Assembly (NCBI GenBank): GCA_035653295.1
Contig: DASRCB010000060.1
Location: 1 to 19,763 of the forward strand
DNA: 19,763 nt
Direction: 5' to 3'
DNA from: DASRCB01 sp035653295
Lineage (GTDB): Bacteria; Acidobacteriota; Terriglobia; Bryobacterales; Bryobacteraceae
Each line of letters opens with the position of its first letter. The first letter of the stretch is position 1. Made by a program: the position numbers and the translations under genes. Shown piece after piece: positions 15,384 to 19,763 of the stretch. Under the pieces are notes generated by a model. The model did not search any database. It was not told where the DNA came from and saw nothing but the letters and a program-made list of their open reading frames with translations.

Positions 15384-16006
15384 GGGATGTTCACCAGCCC
15401 CTTTTGTACGGCGTAGAGCACCAGTTCGGCCGTACGATGGATGCCAAGGGCCTCCATGATGTTGGCGCGGTGTACGGAGACAGTGTTCACGCTGAGGTTC
15501 AGCAGCCCGGCGATCTCCTTGTTCGACTTGCCCTCTGCGATGAGCTGCAGCACCTGCTTTTCCCGGGCGGTCAGGCGGCCGTCGGCCTCCGGCGCCTGCG
15601 GCAGATTCAGCAGCCCGGGACCAACCACCTGGTGACCAGCGGCGATCTTTCGCACCGCGCTGGCCAGATCCACCTCGGCGGCGTTCTTCAGGATGTAGCC
15701 CCGGGCGCCCGCATTCAACGCGTTCCGGACATAGTTCTCTTCCGAGTACATGCTGAGCATGAGGATGCCCGTTTTCGGCAGCACCTTGAGGATCTCAATG
15801 GTGGCCTGCTGCCCGTTGAGGCCCGGCATGGACATATCCATCACGATGACCTGCGGCTTGAGTTCCTGCGCCAGTCGCACGGCATCGCTGCCATCGCCGG
15901 CCTCGCCGACGACCTTGATGTCCGGCTCGTCTTCGAGCATACGGCGAAAGCCTTTGCGCACCAGGCTGTGATCGTCCACCAGCAGAACGGTGATCGCGTT
16001 GTTCAT
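15380..16006 (-). CDS. NarL/LuxR-family response regulator
   Basis: This 208-residue two-component regulator has a receiver domain at 5-120 with the acidic pair Asp11/Asp12, phosphoacceptor Asp57 (V-M-D-M-S-M-P-G), Ser85 and Lys107. A LuxR-type helix-turn-helix spans about 144-205 (L-T-A-R-E-K-Q-V-L-Q-L, then N-K-E-I-A, then S-V-N-T-V-S-V-H-R). It should bind DNA when phosphorylated by the adjoining kinase. Its ATG overlaps the kinase stop as ATGA, and a strong AGGGAG ribosome site lies about 8 bases upstream, inside the kinase gene. Its own stop overlaps the GTG start of the CRTAC1 gene. Targets are unknown; this operon is the first place to look. Confidence 0.97.
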   Translation of the reverse strand: MNNAITVLLVDDHSLVRKGFRRMLEDEPDIKVVGEAGDGSDAVRLAQELKPQVIVMDMSMPGLNGQQATIEILKVLPKTGILMLSMYSEENYVRNALNAGARGYILKNAAEVDLASAVRKIAAGHQVVGPGLLNLPQAPEADGRLTAREKQVLQLIAEGKSNKEIAGLLNLSVNTVSVHRANIMEALGIHRTAELVLYAVQKGLVNIP

Positions 16007-17394
16007 GACGCACTCTCCCTGTGCGATGCGGGCCAGCCCGCGGTTTCAGGAAGCTCCTGCGCTGAGTCTACCGCCTCCGCGGCTTCCATAAGGGGCACGG
16101 TCAGCCGCACCAGCGTTCCGCCATCCGGCGGCCGCAAAAACTCGATCGCGCCATGAACCAGCTCGGCGCGCTCCCGCATTGCGACGGCGCCAATTCCACG
16201 CCGGCCGACGTGCGAGCCCATGCCCACGCCGTGATCTTCCACCTCGAGGCGAAGCTCGGACGCGCTCAGATTCAGACGCACCCACGCGCGCTCCGTCTGG
16301 GCGTGCTTCACAACATTATTGAGTGCCTCCTGGAGCACACGATAGACGTGAATCGCGATTGCATCGGGAACAACCGGACTGGCCCCGGTTTTGTTGTAAT
16401 CGACCCGTAGCCCCGCCTGACGCTGAAACACGGGGATATACCAGTCAATCGCCTGTTCCAGCCCGCCTTCATCCAGAATCGACGGGTGCAGCACAAGCGA
16501 GAGGCTGCGAACTCGCTCCAGCGTTGACTGCGCCACGTCCCGGATCTCCGTCACGTCCTCTTTGAATGAGGCCGGAATTTCCTGTTTCGCCGCGCGCGTG
16601 AGCATGGCGCCTATCGCCGTCAGAATCTGGCCAAACTCATCGTGCAACTCACGAGATATGGAGCGCAGCATCTCCTCCTGTACGGTGATCACCTTGCGGG
16701 CCAGATCGCGCCTTTCGGCGGAAAGCACCTCCAGGCGACGGAACAGCTTCCGGTTCGACTGGATGAGATACAGGCTGGTGAGCGCGATCATCACCAGCAC
16801 GGCGCCCACGAAAATGTAGACGTTGTGCTCGACGCCGGCGTAGATGCTCTGAATGCGCGCCGTGACCTGCTCGTCAACCTCGTTGTTCTGAACCAGCAGC
16901 CGTGCGACCGTATCAACAATCGAGCCCTGCTGCGCCTCCGCCGACCCGCGGATCATTTCCCGCGCGTCCCGTTCGTGCCCGGCAGCGGCCATGGCGAATG
17001 CCTGGTCCAGCGTGGACCAGAACTGGGCCAGTGAGTGCGCAAGGTAGTTCTCGCGATCAGGACTGCGCTGGGCCGGGGCGAGCTTCTGCTCGGTTGCGAG
17101 CGCGTCAGCGAGGTCGCGCTTGATGCGCTCGAACTGCGCGCGCCATGCTTCCATGGGATACGGCTCGTCGCCACTGAGCATGTCGCGCAGGATCTGGCCG
17201 AGCTCACCGAGGTCGTTCTGGATGCGCAGCAGCTGCAGCGAATCGCGCCGATTGCGGTCCACGATTCGCGTCTGCAGGTCCTCCAGGCCGGCCAGCTGCC
17301 ACAGGGTCCACGACGAAAATACGGCAACGGCGGCGAGCGTAACAACAAGCCCGGCCATCAAACGGCCAGTCGGCGAGGAGAGCGGCCTGAACAT
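16003..17394 (-). CDS. NarX-like membrane sensor histidine kinase
   Basis: This 463-residue kinase is the sensor partner of the following regulator. A membrane helix at 11-33, an extracytoplasmic helical sensor region (about 34-190, resembling four-helix-bundle ligand domains) and a second helix at 192-212 come first. The HisKA_3 dimerisation helix carries phosphoacceptor His251 (S-R-E-L-H-D-E-F-G-Q), and the ATPase domain has the N box (E-A-L-N-N, 356-360), D-H-G-V-G-M (387-392) and the G-I-G-A-V-A-M-R-E-R segment (400-409). It is complete. No PAS, GAF or HAMP domain is evident. The ATG at 17394 gives a proper signal-anchor start but has no clear ribosome site. The upstream lipoprotein gene ends 55 bases earlier; that gap holds only a 5-bp GC hairpin (17426-17438) without a T-run, so shared transcription is possible. 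The signal sensed is unknown. Confidence 0.95.
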   Translation of the reverse strand: MFRPLSSPTGRLMAGLVVTLAAVAVFSSWTLWQLAGLEDLQTRIVDRNRRDSLQLLRIQNDLGELGQILRDMLSGDEPYPMEAWRAQFERIKRDLADALATEQKLAPAQRSPDRENYLAHSLAQFWSTLDQAFAMAAAGHERDAREMIRGSAEAQQGSIVDTVARLLVQNNEVDEQVTARIQSIYAGVEHNVYIFVGAVLVMIALTSLYLIQSNRKLFRRLEVLSAERRDLARKVITVQEEMLRSISRELHDEFGQILTAIGAMLTRAAKQEIPASFKEDVTEIRDVAQSTLERVRSLSLVLHPSILDEGGLEQAIDWYIPVFQRQAGLRVDYNKTGASPVVPDAIAIHVYRVLQEALNNVVKHAQTERAWVRLNLSASELRLEVEDHGVGMGSHVGRRGIGAVAMRERAELVHGAIEFLRPPDGGTLVRLTVPLMEAAEAVDSAQELPETAGWPASHRESAS

Positions 17395-17449
17395 CAGGAA
17401 CTGTTTCTGTACTCTCAGGATACACGCGCGCTCCGCGCCAGGCCGGCCG

Positions 17450-19324
17450 TTACTGCTTTGGCGCAGGCTTAACCGTCAGCGTCTTCCCCGTATTCACATC
17501 GCCATCCTTCGTTTTGAGGAACAGCACGTAATCGCTGTTCGTTTTCACCTTCGAGGCGCCGGCGGTGAGGTCGAGGACAACGGAGGTCGAATCCGGCTTT
17601 GACCCGCTCAGGGCAACCTTGAAGTCGGGCGTCGTGGCCGTTGCCGCCTGCATGAGGTCCAGTTCCGTCGCCGTGTCCAGATGACTCCCGGTTAGCGTGA
17701 CCGTGCACGTGGCCCCCGCAATGCAGTCCTTGTCCGTCCTGACGTCGGCCAGGGCAGGAGGCAAATCGAATTTTGTACTCGTGGACTGCTCCCCGCCGGA
17801 CGACGCTTCCACGTAGATCTGATACTGCGTCCCTGCAAGGCCCTGCAGTTGCTTGAGAGAGAACCTGACCGTGCCGGCATCGGTCTTGCCGCTGACGCTG
17901 ACAGCTCCGTCAATGGTCTTCGTGTCTTTCGCGTCGGTCGCGTTCTTCAGCCGCAGCGCGGTCACGTTCTGCAGGTTTTGACCAGTAACGGTGCATTCGA
18001 ACGAGTCTCCATTCGCCTTCGTGTAGTCGAGGTAATCGCCGCTGGCGGTCTTCGGGCAGGACACCGTCGCCACGCCAGGCTGGGTGGAGCCAGCTTCCTG
18101 AATGTGCTTTCCGCCCAGGACAACCACCATGTTCTGCTCGAAATTCAGAAGGTCGCAGTGGCTCCAGTACCGGTAATTCTTCGCGAAAATGTCACCGGGC
18201 AGGAAGGTGGTCATCGGCACGGAGCCGTTCTTCGGAATCACGATCTTGTACGCGCTGGCCGCGCTGAAGCCGAGGTCATTGAGGCGGTTCAGCTGATCCA
18301 CCGTGAAATCGGGGAAGATTTTTCCAAACCCCGGGATGAACGTTGAGCTGAAGACGTGAACGGCGTCACTAAAGGACGGGCCACCCGTAACCGCCGCCGT
18401 CCCGCCCAGAATGCTGCCAACGACGTCAAGGACACGGACCGCTATGTTCCGCGGCGTGAGCTGCGCGCCGACCTCGCCGACACCGCGAACCATCATGCGG
18501 TCCCGGCCCGCGACAAAGCGGACATAATTTGGCGAGTTCTCGTTCGGGTTGACTCGGTCGATCGGGCACGGTTCGTAGCCGCGGCCCGATTTCCCTTCAT
18601 TCACCCCTTTGCCGCTGGCAGCGGCGAACTCCGCCACGGCCACCTGGAGATCGTGAATAAGGAATTCCTGGTCGCCATTCAGATTGCGGGCAGTCACCTG
18701 GATGGCCACGTAATTGTCGGCGACGGCGCGGCCGAAGATCACCCGCGTTTCATTCCAGGTCAGCACGCCCTCGGAGCATCCGACATCCAAAGGCGTTGCG
18801 GCATTCGCCGCCGCGGCGGCCGCTTTGGCTGCATCCGTCGCACCCTGATCGGTGAGGACGCCCTGCTTTCGCGCTTCGACAATCGCTGTCCAGGGATCGG
18901 TGCTGCTGTTCACCAGCTCTTCGAATTTCTGGCGGTCCCGAATGCCGGCATTGCCCTGCTCGGCCATGGCGAGAAGCGCAGATTTGGCATCAGCCGGGGC
19001 CGCACCGGCGCCGATGTCCGTCTCACCCTGTCGGAAGCGGGCAGCGTAGTCCTCGCGAAAACGGCAGGGCACATAATCGGCGAGCGAGGGGCGGAACTGC
19101 ACAGCCGCGGCCTGTGCTCTCACGGCTTCGATGGTCTTCTGCAGTTGATCGGCGCCTGAGGCCGGCTGTGGCTCGTGGACGACCTCGGCGGTCTCCGTCT
19201 GCATTTGCTGCGGCGCACCCGCGACCCGCGGCGGCGGCGGCGCCGATACCTGGTTCTTTTTGACGCCACATGACGTGAGCGCCAGCAAAAGAATGGGAAC
19301 TCGCCAAACCCAACGTAATGTCAT
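17450..19324 (-). CDS. lipoprotein of unknown function with tandem Ig-like repeats
   Basis: I do not recognise this 624-residue protein. It begins with a lipoprotein signal: charged start, I-L-L-L-A-L core and lipobox L-T-S-C with Cys19. A Pro/Gln-rich tether (28-55) follows. Residues 60-410 form a region with few known features: an Ala-rich stretch (164-176), Cys87, Cys183, Cys253 and Cys390, and a Gly/Asn-rich part near 237-265. The last 200 residues hold two similar beta-type units of about 90 residues (roughly 434-520 and 535-618), each beginning C-T-V-T, then T-G, then a Leu-rich strand, like IPT/TIG or other Ig-like folds. A strong AAGGAG ribosome site lies 7-8 bases before the ATG. It faces the membrane or the periplasm and may be structural or a binding protein. 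It could share a transcript with the histidine kinase downstream. Function is left open. Confidence 0.85.
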   Translation of the reverse strand: MTLRWVWRVPILLLALTSCGVKKNQVSAPPPPRVAGAPQQMQTETAEVVHEPQPASGADQLQKTIEAVRAQAAAVQFRPSLADYVPCRFREDYAARFRQGETDIGAGAAPADAKSALLAMAEQGNAGIRDRQKFEELVNSSTDPWTAIVEARKQGVLTDQGATDAAKAAAAAANAATPLDVGCSEGVLTWNETRVIFGRAVADNYVAIQVTARNLNGDQEFLIHDLQVAVAEFAAASGKGVNEGKSGRGYEPCPIDRVNPNENSPNYVRFVAGRDRMMVRGVGEVGAQLTPRNIAVRVLDVVGSILGGTAAVTGGPSFSDAVHVFSSTFIPGFGKIFPDFTVDQLNRLNDLGFSAASAYKIVIPKNGSVPMTTFLPGDIFAKNYRYWSHCDLLNFEQNMVVVLGGKHIQEAGSTQPGVATVSCPKTASGDYLDYTKANGDSFECTVTGQNLQNVTALRLKNATDAKDTKTIDGAVSVSGKTDAGTVRFSLKQLQGLAGTQYQIYVEASSGGEQSTSTKFDLPPALADVRTDKDCIAGATCTVTLTGSHLDTATELDLMQAATATTPDFKVALSGSKPDSTSVVLDLTAGASKVKTNSDYVLFLKTKDGDVNTGKTLTVKPAPKQ

Positions 19325-19452
19325 TTGTCTCTCCTTCCGGCAAACAGCTCATCAAAGCTTACTCAATATCAAGCGGAAATATCGTGGCAAAGAGGCCATC
19401 CCAGCAGCTGCCCTGCTCCGGCTTCTGCTACACCAGGTTGCAGGGAGGCTGC
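19325..19452. promoter_or_regulatory. divergent intergenic region between lipoprotein and PEBP genes
   Basis: These 128 bases separate two genes read outward, so promoters for both should lie here. On the minus strand TTGCCA (19387-19392) lies about 16 bases from a TATTGA-like hexamer, a weak match. No convincing plus-strand promoter or operator was found. The region is more AT-rich near 19350-19390 than the flanking genes. Confidence 0.4.
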
Positions 19453-19763
19453 ATGCGGCGGTTGAGCACTCTGCTTTTGGGCTTCTTAATTTTGGCGGGA
19501 GGACTGGCGGCAATGGATTTGAAGAGTTCTGCATTCACCGATGGCGGCAACATTCCGGTGAAATACACGTGCGATGGCGACGGCATTTCGCCGCCGCTCG
19601 CATGGAGCGGAGTGCCGCCGGGCACGCAGGCGCTGGCGCTCATCGTGGACGATCCCGACGCGCCGTCGGGCGTTTTCGCGCACTGGGTCGTCTTCGGGAT
19701 TTCGCCGACCATCGACCATCTGGAAGAGAACGCATCCCGCGCGGGTATGCCCTCGGGCGCGAA
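19453..19763 (+). CDS. secreted PEBP-family protein (YbhB/YbcL-like), 3' end cut off
   Basis: The gene starts at ATG 19453 and runs out of the window after 103 codons. The product has a hydrophobic signal peptide (5-20) with likely cleavage after G-L-A-A. The mature part opens with the family pattern: S-S-A-F (25-28), I-P-V-K-Y-T-C-D-G (34-42), I-S-P-P-L-A-W (45-51), then D-D-P-D-A-P (66-71) and A-H-W-V-V (76-80). The last two form the anion-binding pocket of phosphatidylethanolamine-binding proteins. Bacterial members are typically 150-190 residues, so roughly half is seen. A GGGAGG ribosome site lies 4 bases upstream, a short spacing. In E. coli the relatives YbhB and YbcL are small cytoplasmic or periplasmic proteins of uncertain role. 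It is divergent from the lipoprotein gene. Confidence 0.93.
   Translation, partial: MRRLSTLLLGFLILAGGLAAMDLKSSAFTDGGNIPVKYTCDGDGISPPLAWSGVPPGTQALALIVDDPDAPSGVFAHWVVFGISPTIDHLEENASRAGMPSGA

Noticed and set aside
17426..17438. Terminator between the lipoprotein and histidine kinase genes
   Set aside because: Only a 5-bp GC stem with a 3-base loop and no T-run; too weak to call.

Overview
The window reads as chromosomal DNA of an Acidobacteriota bacterium, most likely close to Solibacter/Bryobacter. The evidence is a GC-rich genome, a 16S rRNA 5' end with an acidobacterial look, a PadR regulator directly joined to a duplicated-permease protein of the ADOP type (a family expanded in Acidobacteria), a CRTAC1-type FG-GAP/ASPIC-UnbV secreted protein, a Tat-exported Gfo/Idh oxidoreductase and a long Ser/Thr kinase carrying a BACON-like domain. 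The lineage call is inference from gene content and was not tested by a search.

Layout. Positions 1-399 hold the 5' part of 16S rRNA on the minus strand, with its leader and probable promoter in the gene-free stretch 400-936. A plus-strand pair follows: padR-like regulator (937-1278) and ADOP permease (1279-3948). It converges on a run of nine minus-strand genes that covers 4022-19324. In order of transcription these are: a lipoprotein of unknown function; a NarX-like histidine kinase, NarL-like response regulator, CRTAC1 protein and Gfo/Idh oxidoreductase (the first three joined by 4-base overlaps, the last by a 6-base gap); a Ser/Thr kinase with a TTG start; and a compact fadN-fadA-fadE fatty-acid beta-oxidation operon in the gene order known from Bacillus subtilis. 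At the right edge a divergent plus-strand gene for a secreted PEBP-family protein begins and is cut by the window end.

How the genes work together. FadE, FadN and FadA together supply all four reactions of one beta-oxidation cycle: acyl-CoA oxidation, hydration, 3-hydroxyacyl oxidation and thiolysis. The two-component pair is coupled to two exported proteins, which suggests an envelope sensing module whose outputs or accessory proteins lie outside the cytoplasm. This histidine kinase-regulator-CRTAC1-Gfo/Idh cluster is the best candidate here for an undescribed system. The Ser/Thr kinase has its own outward-facing sensor-like region. No tRNA, CRISPR array, insertion sequence or prophage gene is visible.
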